A stretch of 64,000 bases of DNA, from assembly GCF_024362205.1 (NCBI RefSeq), contig NZ_CP101462.1, positions 276,501 to 340,500 of the forward strand, read 5' to 3'. This DNA comes from Exiguobacterium aurantiacum. GTDB lineage: Bacteria > Bacillota > Bacilli > Exiguobacteriales > Exiguobacteriaceae. This document shows, piece after piece, positions 41,962 to 50,705 of the stretch (position 1 is its first letter; every line of letters begins with the position of its first letter). Both the position numbers and the translations under genes were made by a program. The notes under the pieces were generated by a model. That model worked only from the letters and a program-made list of their open reading frames with translations. It was not told the origin of the DNA and ran no database searches.

Positions 41962-42115
41962 TCTTATCGCGAGTTGGCAGAGGGAATTGGCCCGATGACG
42001 CCGCAGCAACCGACCACTAGGCACGGTGCTACATCCACCAGACGAATGTCTGACAGATGAGAGGAACAACCATTTTGGCTGTGCCTCTTTCTCGCGGAGA
42101 AAGGGGCTTTTTTTG
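41962..42115 (+). ncRNA. SAM-I riboswitch of the mtnKA-transporter operon
   Basis: P1 arms CTCTTATC (41962) and GATGAGAG (42057-42064), core GGCAGAGGGAATTGGCCCGA, CGCAGCAACCGACC, GGCACGGTGCTACATCC. Terminator GCCTCTTTCTC / GAGAAAGGGGC (42084-42108) with seven Ts. Same ligand logic as the divergent operon. Confidence 0.93.
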
Positions 42116-42144
42116 TGGGCAACGTACAGGAAGGGGAAAACATC

Positions 42145-43296
42145 ATGTCATATCAACCATTTACAGAACAGACCGTCGTCGAGCACGTCCGTCAGTTAGG
42201 ATACTTGCAAGAAGGAATCGCCGAGTGCGAGGAGATCGGGGACGGCAACTTGAATCTCGTGTTTCGGATTCGCCAAGGCGAACAAAGCCTGATCGTCAAA
42301 CAGGCGCTCCCATACGCCAAAGTCGTCGGCGAGAGCTGGCCGCTCACGCTCGAACGGGCATGGATTGAACAGTTGGCACTCCGTGAATTTGCGACGGTCG
42401 CGCCGCGGTTCGTCCCGGCCGTCCTCGGCAGCGATCGGACACTCGCCTACACGATTATAGAAGATTTGTCTGATTATGAGATTGTCCGCACCGGCTATTT
42501 GAACGGGGAGAGCTACCCGGAACTCGCCCGTCATGTCGGTGAATTTTTAGGCGAGACGCTGTTCGCGACGTCGGACTACGCGGCGGGACCGATCGCGAAG
42601 AAACGGATTGAACGTGACTATTACAACCCGGAACTGTGTGACATCACCGAGAAGCTCATCTTCACCGACCCGTTCAAAGACGCGGAGTCGAACAACATCG
42701 AGGCGGCGCTTCAAGAAGATGTCGAACGCCTCTGGCAAGACCAGGCGTTAAAGGTCGAGGTGACGAAACTGAAAGTTGGGTTTGTCACGAAACATGAGGC
42801 GCTCCTGCACGGGGACTTACATACGGGCAGCATCTTCGCGACCCAGCAAGAGACGAAAATCATCGATCCAGAGTTCGCGTTTTACGGACCGTTCGGCTTC
42901 GACCTCGGCCAAATCATCGCCCATTTGACGTTGTCGACGTTCCATGACCCGCTCAAACGCTTCGAGCGTTTCACGGACGCCTTGACGGTGTGGGAGACGT
43001 TTGAGAAGACGTTCCGGGCCAACTTTGAGCGTGCCGTCGAGCCATTTAACACAGACGGCTTCGTCGACGAGTTGTTGCGGACGATCTTCAGCGACACGAT
43101 CGGCTACGCCGGTTGCGAGCTCATTCGCCGTGCCGTCGGACTGGCCGGTGTCGCAGATCTCGAGACGTTGCCGGAAGCGACGCGGCTCGAACGAAAACGT
43201 GATGCGCTCGCCCTCGGGACGGCGCTCATTAAAGAACGCCACAGCGTCGAGTCGATTGACGATTTGGTGACGCTCTTGTCGGGGGTGCGCGTATGA
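42145..43296 (+). CDS. mtnK: Methylthioribose kinase
   Basis: 383 residues, choline-kinase-like fold. Motifs: EIGDGNLNLVFRIRQGEQSL, catalytic HGDLHTGSIF and metal-binding IDPEFAFYGPFGFDLG. It phosphorylates methylthioribose to start salvage through MtnA. ATG 42145 follows GGAAGGGG. First gene of a five-gene operon; overlaps mtnA by four bases. Confidence 0.95.
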   Translation: MSYQPFTEQTVVEHVRQLGYLQEGIAECEEIGDGNLNLVFRIRQGEQSLIVKQALPYAKVVGESWPLTLERAWIEQLALREFATVAPRFVPAVLGSDRTLAYTIIEDLSDYEIVRTGYLNGESYPELARHVGEFLGETLFATSDYAAGPIAKKRIERDYYNPELCDITEKLIFTDPFKDAESNNIEAALQEDVERLWQDQALKVEVTKLKVGFVTKHEALLHGDLHTGSIFATQQETKIIDPEFAFYGPFGFDLGQIIAHLTLSTFHDPLKRFERFTDALTVWETFEKTFRANFERAVEPFNTDGFVDELLRTIFSDTIGYAGCELIRRAVGLAGVADLETLPEATRLERKRDALALGTALIKERHSVESIDDLVTLLSGVRV

Positions 43297-44327
43297 CGGT
43301 TCAAAACATCCGTTTCCATCCGCCGACGGACGAACTCATCGTATTGGATCAGACGTTGTTGCCGCATGAAGAGCGCTACGTGACGATTGAGACGCTCGAA
43401 CAGGCCGAACATGCCATCGAGACGCTCCAAGTCCGAGGGGCCCCGGCCATCGCATACTTCGGGGCGTTCGTCCTCGCCAAAGAGGCGGGCCGGTTAGTCG
43501 ATGACCCGGACTTCACGCGTCGGCTCGACCTCGTCGGACGCCGCTTGATCGCGACCCGGCCGACGGCGGTCAATCTACAAAACGTGATCGAATCGCTCCT
43601 TGATTTAAATGTCGGGGACGACTTTGAGGCGATTGCCGAGGAAATCAAACGCCGCGCCATCGCCCTGTACGACCGTGACGTCGATACGTATCGGGCCATC
43701 GGAGAACATGCACTGACGGTGTTGCCGGCCGGAGGGAACGTGTTGACGATCTGCAACGCCGGTGCCATCGCGACATCGCGTTACGGCACGGCGCTCGCGC
43801 CGTTTTACGTTGGAAAAGAACGCGGCGTATCCTTCAACGTCTTCGCCTGTGAGACGCGGCCGCTCCTGCAAGGGGCACGCCTCACCGTCTGGGAGCTCGA
43901 CCGGGCCGATATCGACGTGACGCTCATCACCGACAATATGGCGGCTTGGACGATTCAGTCAAAACGAGTCGATGCCATCATCGTCGGAGCCGACCGCATC
44001 ACACGGACGGGGCACGTCGCCAATAAAATCGGGACGTTGCAGCTCGCCGTCCTCGCCAAGCATTACGGCATTCCGTTCTATGTCGCGGCACCGCATTCGA
44101 CGTTCGATTTGACGGCGGACGACACGATTGAAATCGAGGAGCGGAACCCGTCAGAAGTGACACATATCGGTGGTCACCCGACGGCACCCGTCGGCATCAC
44201 CGTCTTCAATCCGGCGTTCGACGTCACCACACCGAACCTCATCACCGGACTCATCACCGAGGCGGGTGTGTTCGAACCGACAGAAGCTGCCATCACACAT
44301 CATGTAGGGGGAACGATTCATGTCTAA
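43293..44327 (+). CDS. mtnA: Methylthioribose-1-phosphate isomerase
   Basis: 344 residues, eIF2B-like fold. VRGAPAIAYFGAF, ICNAGAIATSRYGTAL (catalytic Cys) and IIVGADRITRTGHVANKIGT (catalytic Asp) are present, with FNPAFDVTTPNLITGLITEA at the end. It isomerises the aldose phosphate to methylthioribulose-1-phosphate. Overlaps mtnK at its start and the lipoprotein gene by eight bases at its end. Confidence 0.95.
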   Translation: MTVQNIRFHPPTDELIVLDQTLLPHEERYVTIETLEQAEHAIETLQVRGAPAIAYFGAFVLAKEAGRLVDDPDFTRRLDLVGRRLIATRPTAVNLQNVIESLLDLNVGDDFEAIAEEIKRRAIALYDRDVDTYRAIGEHALTVLPAGGNVLTICNAGAIATSRYGTALAPFYVGKERGVSFNVFACETRPLLQGARLTVWELDRADIDVTLITDNMAAWTIQSKRVDAIIVGADRITRTGHVANKIGTLQLAVLAKHYGIPFYVAAPHSTFDLTADDTIEIEERNPSEVTHIGGHPTAPVGITVFNPAFDVTTPNLITGLITEAGVFEPTEAAITHHVGGTIHV

Positions 44328-45396
44328 AAAACTATTGATTTTGTTATTCACATTCGTCTTGGCGCTCGTCGGTTGCACGAACGAGCAAGCGGCACCATCG
44401 AAGCCGGCCGAGAAGACGGCAGAGACGAAACCCGTCTCGGTCTCGAACGGGACGTTGCCGAAGGATATCGACGTCGCCTTGATCATGCAGATGTCGATTG
44501 GGACGTTCTCGTCGCAGTATATTAACGGGGTGACGGAACAAGTCGAATCGTTCGGCGGCAACGTGAAAGTGTACAACGCCGACAACGATCTGTCGAAGAT
44601 GGCGAGCTACGTCGACACGGCGACGACGCAAGGCGTCGATGTCATCTTGATTGACCATGGCCGCGCCGATGCGTTGAAAGAACCGGTCCAACGCGCACTC
44701 GACAAAGGCATCAAAGTCGTCGCGTTCGACAACGATTTGACGAACGACGGGGTGACCGTCATCGACCAAGACGACTATTCGCTCGCCTGGCGTTCTCTCA
44801 AGGCACTCGCCGAAGATTTGGACGGCGAAGGCAACATCGTCACGATTTGGGTCGGTGGCTTCACGCCGATGGAACGACGCCACACGATTTATGATGCGTT
44901 CTTGAAACGCTACCCGGGCATCACGGAAGTCGCCAAATTCGGTTCGGCGACGAACAATACGGCGCTCGACACACAGAGCCAGATGGAAGCGATTTTGAAG
45001 AAGTATCCGGAAGGCGAGATTGATGCCGTATTCGCGATGTGGGACGAGTTCGCCAAAGGGGCGAGCCGTGCCATCAAACAAGCCGGACGCGATGAAATCG
45101 CCGTCTATGGTATCGATTTGAGTGACGAAGACCTGCAGCTCATGCAAGAGGACGGTAGCCCGTGGAAAGTGACGGCGGCGACCGACCCGGCTGAAATCGG
45201 ACGGATTCAAGTCCGGTACGCGTATCAAAAATTAGTGGGCGAAGAGACACCGTCGATTCATTCGGTCGACCCGTACCTCGTCGATCGTGACGTCTTGCCG
45301 GACGAGAAAGTGACGATGGACGACCTTGGCCAATACGTCCCGAACTGGGGCGCATCAGACGCGGCCTGGTCGGACTGGATGAAAGGGACGGACTGA
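44320..45396 (+). CDS. Sugar-type ABC transporter binding lipoprotein (probable methylthioribose)
   Basis: 358 residues. A lipoprotein signal with lipobox LALVGC puts Cys at about residue 20. The mature part is a type I periplasmic binding protein of the RbsB/LsrB group (DVALIMQMSIGTFSSQYING, DVILIDHGRADALKEPVQRA, AVYGIDLSDEDLQLM). Its place in an operon with mtnK and mtnA, under one SAM-I riboswitch, points to uptake of methylthioribose or a close analogue. Substrate is inferred from context only. Codon overlap with mtnA and the one-base overlap with the ATPase gene show tight coupling. Confidence 0.85.
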   Translation: MSKKLLILLFTFVLALVGCTNEQAAPSKPAEKTAETKPVSVSNGTLPKDIDVALIMQMSIGTFSSQYINGVTEQVESFGGNVKVYNADNDLSKMASYVDTATTQGVDVILIDHGRADALKEPVQRALDKGIKVVAFDNDLTNDGVTVIDQDDYSLAWRSLKALAEDLDGEGNIVTIWVGGFTPMERRHTIYDAFLKRYPGITEVAKFGSATNNTALDTQSQMEAILKKYPEGEIDAVFAMWDEFAKGASRAIKQAGRDEIAVYGIDLSDEDLQLMQEDGSPWKVTAATDPAEIGRIQVRYAYQKLVGEETPSIHSVDPYLVDRDVLPDEKVTMDDLGQYVPNWGASDAAWSDWMKGTD

Positions 45397-46769
45397 TGTT
45401 GCGGCTTGAACGCGTCACGAAACGCTATGGCGACGTCACGGTGCTCGCCGCTGTCAGCTTCACGCTCCGACGTGGCGAGATTCATGGATTGCTCGGGTTG
45501 AACGGGGCCGGAAAGAGTACGCTCGTGAAGCTGTTGAGCGGCGCCATCACCCCGACGTCCGGGACGGTCGAGCTCGACGAGGCGGCGGTCACACTCACAC
45601 CGGCCGAGGCGATTCGCCGCGGGGTCATCACGGTGTCGCAAGAAGTCGATGACGCCCTCTACCTCGATTTACCGGTTTATGAGAACGTCGTACCGTGGCA
45701 GACGATTGAACGAATTCGTCCTCGCGAACTAAAACGGCGAGCGGCTACCTATTTGGAACGTGTCGGGCTAGAGATTGACGTGACCGAACCGGTCGGGCGT
45801 TTCCCGCTCAGTGTCAAACAACGTGTCTTGATTGCCCGGGCACTTGCGAGTGATGCGGCCTATCTCTTGCTCGACGAACCGACTGCCGCACTGTCGACAG
45901 ATGATGCGGCAGCACTGCTTACATTATTGCAATCGCTCGCAGAGGACGGTGTCGGCATTCTTCTCATCACTCACCGGTCAGATGAACTGTCGTGCGTCAC
46001 CACGACGACGACGTTCCTCCGGGACGGGCGCATCGCTTACGAAGGGCCATTTCAGGCATTGTCAGAACAGGAGATCCATACGTATTTGAGCGGATCCGAC
46101 ATGGCAGAAGCGTTAGAGAAAGCCGTTCCGGAAACCGAGATGCGGATTCAGGCAGACCTCACGTTACCGACGTTCGGGACGAAGCTTTCGTTCACGGCGT
46201 ATAAAGGTGAAGTCGTCGGCATCGGCGGCGTCACTGGGAGCGGGAAGACGGAGCTGATTGAGGCGCTATTCGGTCTCTCCGGTGTCGAACAACAAGTGAC
46301 GTTGGACGGGAAACCGCTCAAGATTCGTGAACCGCGTCAGGCGGTCCGGTCCGGGTTTGCCCTCGTACCAGAAGAACGCCGGAAACAGGGGCTTTTCCTC
46401 GACGATTCGATTGAACGGAACGTCCTCGCGATTGAAGGGAAGGCGAACGCGATCACAAGCGTATTGGTCTCCCTGCGAGTGAAATACGACCAGGTCGGGC
46501 AACCGGTCCGGGAGCTGAGCGGGGGGAATCAACAAAAAGTCGTCCTCAGCAAATGGCTCCTCGAGGACCGGGACGTCTATCTGCTCGACGAACCGACGAA
46601 AGGCGTCGACGTGACGGCGAAACGGGATATTTATGAACTCGTCACCCGCCTCGCGAAAAGTGGAAAGACTGTCATCTTTACGTCGAGTGAACCGCATGAA
46701 CTAGAATTGGTCGCCAACCGGACGCTTTGGCTCGACCGCGGCCGTTGGCAACAGAAAGGAGGCGTCTAA
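45396..46769 (+). CDS. Sugar-type ABC transporter ATPase, duplicated (RbsA-like)
   Basis: 457 residues with two ABC domains. First: Walker A GLNGAGKST, Walker B YLLLDEPTAALS, but the signature reads FPLSVKQRVLIARAL. Second: Walker A region GVTGSGKTELIEALFG (degenerate, as usual in RbsA types), signature LSGGNQQKVVLSKWL and Walker B VYLLDEPTKGVD. It is shorter than RbsA (~500). It would energise the permease at 46771 with the lipoprotein at 44320. ATG 45396 shares one base with the upstream stop. Confidence 0.88.
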   Translation: MLRLERVTKRYGDVTVLAAVSFTLRRGEIHGLLGLNGAGKSTLVKLLSGAITPTSGTVELDEAAVTLTPAEAIRRGVITVSQEVDDALYLDLPVYENVVPWQTIERIRPRELKRRAATYLERVGLEIDVTEPVGRFPLSVKQRVLIARALASDAAYLLLDEPTAALSTDDAAALLTLLQSLAEDGVGILLITHRSDELSCVTTTTTFLRDGRIAYEGPFQALSEQEIHTYLSGSDMAEALEKAVPETEMRIQADLTLPTFGTKLSFTAYKGEVVGIGGVTGSGKTELIEALFGLSGVEQQVTLDGKPLKIREPRQAVRSGFALVPEERRKQGLFLDDSIERNVLAIEGKANAITSVLVSLRVKYDQVGQPVRELSGGNQQKVVLSKWLLEDRDVYLLDEPTKGVDVTAKRDIYELVTRLAKSGKTVIFTSSEPHELELVANRTLWLDRGRWQQKGGV

Positions 46770-46770
46770 C

Positions 46771-47772
46771 ATGGCCCAACTCGTCATCAAACAACGCACG
46801 AAACGCTTCAGTGGCATCGGTCAATACGGGACGCTGTTCGCGATTCTCGCACTCATCGCCGTCTTCGGCGTGACGAACGACCAGTTTTTGACGTACGCGA
46901 ACTTTAGCGACATCATCAAATCCGTATCGATCGTCTCACTGCTCGCCCTCGGGGTGACATTCTCACTCATCGTCGGCGGATTCGACTTATCGGTCGGTTC
47001 GACGGCGAGTCTCGCGACAATTGGTGCGGCATCGAGCCTCGTGTTACATAGTCAAGAACTGCTCGTCGCTTTGCTCGTCCCGATTGCCCTCGGCGTGCTT
47101 GTCGGGCTGTTGAACGCGCTCGTGACGATCAAGTTCCGGTTGCCGGATTTGCTCGCGACGCTCGCCATCATGTACGTCATCAATGGGGTCCAATTGACGT
47201 ATACAAAAGGATTCTCGATTTACGACAACATGCCGATTGAAGGAGGGACGGCACCGGGACGCTTCATCCCGTCGTTCCTCTTCATCGGCCAAGGCTCGAT
47301 TGGTCCCGTTCCATTCGTCGCCATCTTGATGATTCTTTTCTTCGCCGGGGCGCATCTGTTTTTGACATATTCGAAGACAGGACGTGAGTTTTATTACGTC
47401 GGCTCGAACGTCGAGGCGGCTCGCCGTTCCGGCATCGCCGTCACGCGTATCAAGCTGTACGCGTACGTGTTGAGTGGTCTGTTCGCCGCCATCGGCGGGA
47501 TCATCTTGGCGTCACGCATCGGTACCGGACAAGTATCGGCCGGGGCACCGCTGTTGATGGACGCTGTCGCGGCCGCCTATATCGGTTACGCCGTCTTCGG
47601 CACCGGACGACCGAACGTCGTCGGCACGTTAATCGGTGCCGTCTTGATTGGGATTTTGTTGAACGGGCTGACGATGTGGGACGTGCCGTATTACGCACAA
47701 GACATCGTCAAAGGCGCAATTTTGATTGCGGCGCTCGGCTTGTCGTACATCCAAAAGAAACAGCTCACATAG
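46771..47772 (+). CDS. Sugar-type ABC transporter permease (RbsC-like)
   Basis: 333 residues, eight to ten membrane helices. The BPD_transp_2 family pattern is clear: VGGFDLSVGSTASLATIGAA, LPDLLATLAIMYVINGVQL, and the coupling region YYVGSNVEAARRSGIAVTRI followed by GLFAAIGGIILASRIGTGQ. Single permease, so it would act as a homodimer. Last gene of the operon; shared terminator follows in three bases. Confidence 0.9.
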   Translation: MAQLVIKQRTKRFSGIGQYGTLFAILALIAVFGVTNDQFLTYANFSDIIKSVSIVSLLALGVTFSLIVGGFDLSVGSTASLATIGAASSLVLHSQELLVALLVPIALGVLVGLLNALVTIKFRLPDLLATLAIMYVINGVQLTYTKGFSIYDNMPIEGGTAPGRFIPSFLFIGQGSIGPVPFVAILMILFFAGAHLFLTYSKTGREFYYVGSNVEAARRSGIAVTRIKLYAYVLSGLFAAIGGIILASRIGTGQVSAGAPLLMDAVAAAYIGYAVFGTGRPNVVGTLIGAVLIGILLNGLTMWDVPYYAQDIVKGAILIAALGLSYIQKKQLT

Positions 47773-47774
47773 AA

Positions 47775-47811
47775 AAAGTCCTCAGAACGCTTGGTTCTGA
47801 GGACTTTCTTG
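47775..47811. terminator. Bidirectional terminator, transporter operon and GNAT gene
   Basis: AAAGTCCTCAGAAC / GTTCTGAGGACTTT perfect 14-bp stem. Confidence 0.9.
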
Positions 47812-48267
47812 ATGTTCCATCTGAATAAAAGTGAATATGCTTCCGTTCGTTGATTGTTGAAACGAACCGGTCTGCGTGAACCCGCACGTCTCATAGACAC
47901 GGATCGCACGCACATTGAAGGCGGCGACGGACAAGGTGATGCGATGGGGCGAGTACGTCACTTTGACGAAGTCGAGAATCGATGTGACGAACGTTCGCCC
48001 GCTCCCGTTCCCGGTCAAATCGGGTTTCATGCCGAGACCGATATCAACCGTCTCAGCATCCGGTTGCGTGACGCTCAAAAATCCGACGAGCTCACCGTCG
48101 GACGTGATGGCGAACACCGACTGTCCACGCTGTTCGGCGTTTAAAAATTCGGCTAAATCGTCCTTGTCGGCCTCCATATTATAAAAGGAATAATCCCCTT
48201 CATAGTGCCACGTGTAGGCGATCGTTTCGGCCTGTGGCTGGGTCAGGACAGCGAATTGATGGGTCAT
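47782..48267 (-). CDS. GNAT-family N-acetyltransferase
   Basis: 161 residues. GNAT core: AITSDGELVGFLSV, VDIGLGMKPDLTGNGSGRTF (acetyl-CoA loop, here DLTGNGSG rather than R/QxxGxG/A), and LSVAAFNVRAIRVYETCGFT with the typical C-terminal helix. Substrate unknown. Its last codons lie in the shared terminator hairpin. ATG 48267 with a purine-rich GAGGAAATT upstream. Confidence 0.85.
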   Translation of the reverse strand: MTHQFAVLTQPQAETIAYTWHYEGDYSFYNMEADKDDLAEFLNAEQRGQSVFAITSDGELVGFLSVTQPDAETVDIGLGMKPDLTGNGSGRTFVTSILDFVKVTYSPHRITLSVAAFNVRAIRVYETCGFTQTGSFQQSTNGSIFTFIQMEHQESPQNQAF

Positions 48268-48346
48268 TTGAATTTCCTCGTTTCACGAACAGGATGTAGT
48301 GCTACACTCATCATAGCACCACCAACTTGGAAAATGAGGTGATTAC

Positions 48347-48727
48347 ATGGGAATCAAGCTAGATATGATTGGCATCGTCGTCGAAGACATGAAACGGGCG
48401 CTCGATTTTTACCGTTTGCTCGGCCTGTCAATCCCGGAAGCAATGGATGGGGAAGCGCACGTCGAAATCGATGACGGCGGTGTCCGGCTCGCCTTCGATA
48501 CGGTCGAAGTGGCGGAGTCGGTGTATGGGGAATGGAAACCGGCGACGGGGCACCGGGTCGAACTCGCCTTCTTATGCGATAGTCGGGATGAGCTGGATGC
48601 GCGCTATGAAGCGATCGTCGGGCAGGGCCATGCCTCGCACCGCGAACCGTGGGATGCGTTTTGGGGACAACGTTACGCCATCGTCATCGATCCGGACGGA
48701 AACCTGATCAGCCTATTCGCAGCATGA
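48347..48727 (+). CDS. VOC-family (glyoxalase/dioxygenase fold) protein
   Basis: 126 residues, two beta-alpha-beta-beta-beta modules: LDMIGIVVEDMKRALDFYRL and HREPWDAFWGQRYAIVIDPD, ending GNLISLF. Metal-ligand positions of glyoxalase I are not all present, so it may be a binding rather than catalytic member. ATG 48347 follows ATGAGGTG. Monocistronic with its own terminator. Confidence 0.82.
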   Translation: MGIKLDMIGIVVEDMKRALDFYRLLGLSIPEAMDGEAHVEIDDGGVRLAFDTVEVAESVYGEWKPATGHRVELAFLCDSRDELDARYEAIVGQGHASHREPWDAFWGQRYAIVIDPDGNLISLFAA

Positions 48728-48729
48728 CA

Positions 48730-48762
48730 AAACCCGCGCCGGAGATTCGGCGCGGGTTTATT
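48730..48762. terminator. Bidirectional terminator, VOC gene and hxlR-type gene
   Basis: AAACCCGCGCCG / CGGCGCGGGTTT perfect stem with six-base loop. Confidence 0.9.
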
Positions 48763-49063
48763 CGTCGTGTGTCTCGCCCCAAGAGCAGAGCGCCTTCATG
48801 GCTGGTTGCAGGCTGAGTGCGCCCTCGGTGAGCGAGTATTCGACGTGAAGCTGTTTCTCGGTCGAATAGTCGATGCGGCGGACCATGCCAAGTTGTTCGA
48901 GTTCACGGAGTTGGTCGGTCAACACTTTACGGCTGACGTCGGGGATGGCGCGCTGAACCTCCGAGAAGCGGCGGGGGCCGTTCTCGAGCGTACAGTACAC
49001 TTGAGGCCGCCATTTACCGCCGATGATGTCGAGCGCCTTATTGACGGGGAACGGGGTCGTCAT
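48758..49063 (-). CDS. HxlR-family transcription regulator
   Basis: 101 residues, winged helix. ALDIIGGKWRPQVYCTLENG, RFSEVQRAIPDVSRKVLTDQ and LRELEQLGMVRRIDY are the HxlR fingerprint; the C-terminal helix has ALCSWGETHDE. Cys in VYCTLENG and in ALCSW could sense electrophiles as in YodB or HypR. ATG 49063 has GAGGCG eight bases upstream. It is divergent from a VOC/oxidoreductase pair, its likely target. Confidence 0.9.
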   Translation of the reverse strand: MTTPFPVNKALDIIGGKWRPQVYCTLENGPRRFSEVQRAIPDVSRKVLTDQLRELEQLGMVRRIDYSTEKQLHVEYSLTEGALSLQPAMKALCSWGETHDE

Positions 49064-49174
49064 GTTCAATTCGCCTCGCTTTCGGGTAGTTACTTGAATG
49101 TGCGTACTATTTTTCTTGCTTCGATGAAGGTATCGTATCGTTATCCAACAAATTGAGCAAACAAAAAGGAGCGG

Positions 49175-49672
49175 ATGACAGTGACTTATCCACGTACATT
49201 CTCACATATCGGACTATCGGTGCCGAGTGTGGCGGAAGCAGTGAAATTTTATGAGGACGTGATGGGCTGGTACACCATCATGCAACCATCGGACGTCGTC
49301 GAGGACGACTCGCCGATCGGTGTCATGTGCACGGACGTATTCGGACCGGGCTGGGGCAGCTTCAGAATCGCCCACATGTCGACGGGTGATAAGATTGGCA
49401 TCGAGCTGTTCGAGTTCCCAAATAATGAGAAGCCGGAGAATAATTTCGAGTTTTGGAAGACGGGTATTTTCCACTATTGTGTTCAAGACCCGGACATCGA
49501 AGGGCTCGTTGAGAAAATCGTCGCCCATGGCGGAAAACAACGGATGCCAATCCGGGAATATTACCCGGGCGATAAACCGTACCGGATGGTGTATTGTGAA
49601 GACCCGTTCGGCAACCTCGTCGAAATCTACTCGCATTCCTATGAACTGACATATTCGGAAGGAGCGTATTGA
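49175..49672 (+). CDS. VOC-family protein (lactoylglutathione lyase-like)
   Basis: 165 residues. TFSHIGLSVPSVAEAVKFYE and the His in IFHYCVQDPD, then Glu in FGNLVEIYSHSYE, resemble the metal-binding set of glyoxalase-type proteins. ATG 49175 follows AAAAGGAGCGG. It is followed after two bases by the oxidoreductase gene, so the two form an operon facing the HxlR regulator; together they fit aldehyde or quinone detoxification. Confidence 0.85.
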   Translation: MTVTYPRTFSHIGLSVPSVAEAVKFYEDVMGWYTIMQPSDVVEDDSPIGVMCTDVFGPGWGSFRIAHMSTGDKIGIELFEFPNNEKPENNFEFWKTGIFHYCVQDPDIEGLVEKIVAHGGKQRMPIREYYPGDKPYRMVYCEDPFGNLVEIYSHSYELTYSEGAY

Positions 49673-49674
49673 GC

Positions 49675-50655
49675 ATGAAGGCTTGGCTACTTGATCAACC
49701 TGGATTAGAACATCTACACATCGGTGAGGTGGAGCGACCGACACCAGATGCGGGCGAATTGCTCATCAAAGTCGAAGCGGTCGCGTTGAACCCGGTCGAC
49801 TATAAAGTCGGCACGAACGGCAACTCGAACTGGTCGTACCCGCACATCCTCGGGGTCGACCTCGTCGGGGAAGTCGTCGAAGTCGGCTCGAGCCTCGCCA
49901 ACATCATCACCGGTTCACGTGTCGCCGTCCATACGAGCCTCGGAAACAACGGTGGTTTCGCCGAGTATGCGGTCGTTGATGCGCGCGCCTGTGCCGTCGT
50001 TCCGCCTGACGTGAGCGATGAGGCGGCAGCGGCCATCCTCTGTGCCGGTATGACGGCATATGAGGCGGTCATGCAGAAGTTGAACACGCGCGACAAAGAG
50101 ACGATTCTCGTCCACGCCGGGGCGGGCGGAGTCGGCGGCTATGCGATCCAACTTGCGAAGAAACTTGGGCTTAAGGTGTTCACGACGGCGTCGCCTGACA
50201 ATTTTGACTGGGTGAAAGCGCTCGGTGCCGATATCGCCATCGACTATAACACGGAAGACGTGACGGAACGGATCATGGAAGAGACGGACGGCCGCGGTGT
50301 CGACCTCATCTTAAACACGGTCGGTCGTGACGTCGCGACAGCCGACCTCGACCGGCTCGCCTTCAGCGGACAGCTTGCCTACATCGCCGGTCCACCGGAT
50401 ACGTCGAACGTGAAAGGCTTTACGCTCTCGCCGTCCATCCATGAGGTCGCCCTCGGTGCGGCCCACGCGAGTGAGGATGAGCGCGCCATCCGCAACTTGG
50501 CGTATATGGCCGAAGAGTTGATGAAGCTGCTCGAGGCGGGCGAGTTGAACAATCTCGTCACGGACGTTTTGCCGTTCGATCGGTTGAAAGATGGTTTGGA
50601 ACAACTGCAAACACGAAAAGTACGCGGGAAATTGATTGTCCGGGTACGCGATTAA
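49675..50655 (+). CDS. Medium-chain zinc-type/quinone oxidoreductase
   Basis: 326 residues, MDR superfamily. N-terminal GroES-like part (LLIKVEAVALNPVDYKVG, YPHILGVDLVGEVVEVGS) and Rossmann domain with ILVHAGAGGVGGYAIQLAKK for NADPH. The structural-zinc Cys cluster is missing, so it is of the quinone reductase/enoyl reductase branch. ATG 49675 has GGAGC upstream and lies two bases after the VOC stop; TTG 49669 overlaps. A terminator follows. Confidence 0.88.
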   Translation: MKAWLLDQPGLEHLHIGEVERPTPDAGELLIKVEAVALNPVDYKVGTNGNSNWSYPHILGVDLVGEVVEVGSSLANIITGSRVAVHTSLGNNGGFAEYAVVDARACAVVPPDVSDEAAAAILCAGMTAYEAVMQKLNTRDKETILVHAGAGGVGGYAIQLAKKLGLKVFTTASPDNFDWVKALGADIAIDYNTEDVTERIMEETDGRGVDLILNTVGRDVATADLDRLAFSGQLAYIAGPPDTSNVKGFTLSPSIHEVALGAAHASEDERAIRNLAYMAEELMKLLEAGELNNLVTDVLPFDRLKDGLEQLQTRKVRGKLIVRVRD

Positions 50656-50658
50656 TGA

Positions 50659-50693
50659 TGGTGCCTCTTGTCTATGGACAAGGGGCCATTTTT
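50659..50693 (+). terminator. Terminator after the oxidoreductase gene
   Basis: TGGTGCCTCTTGTC / GACAAGGGGCCA stem, TATG loop, TTTTT tail that runs into the ribosome site of the next gene. Confidence 0.8.
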
Positions 50694-50705
50694 GGAGGGG
50701 ATGAC

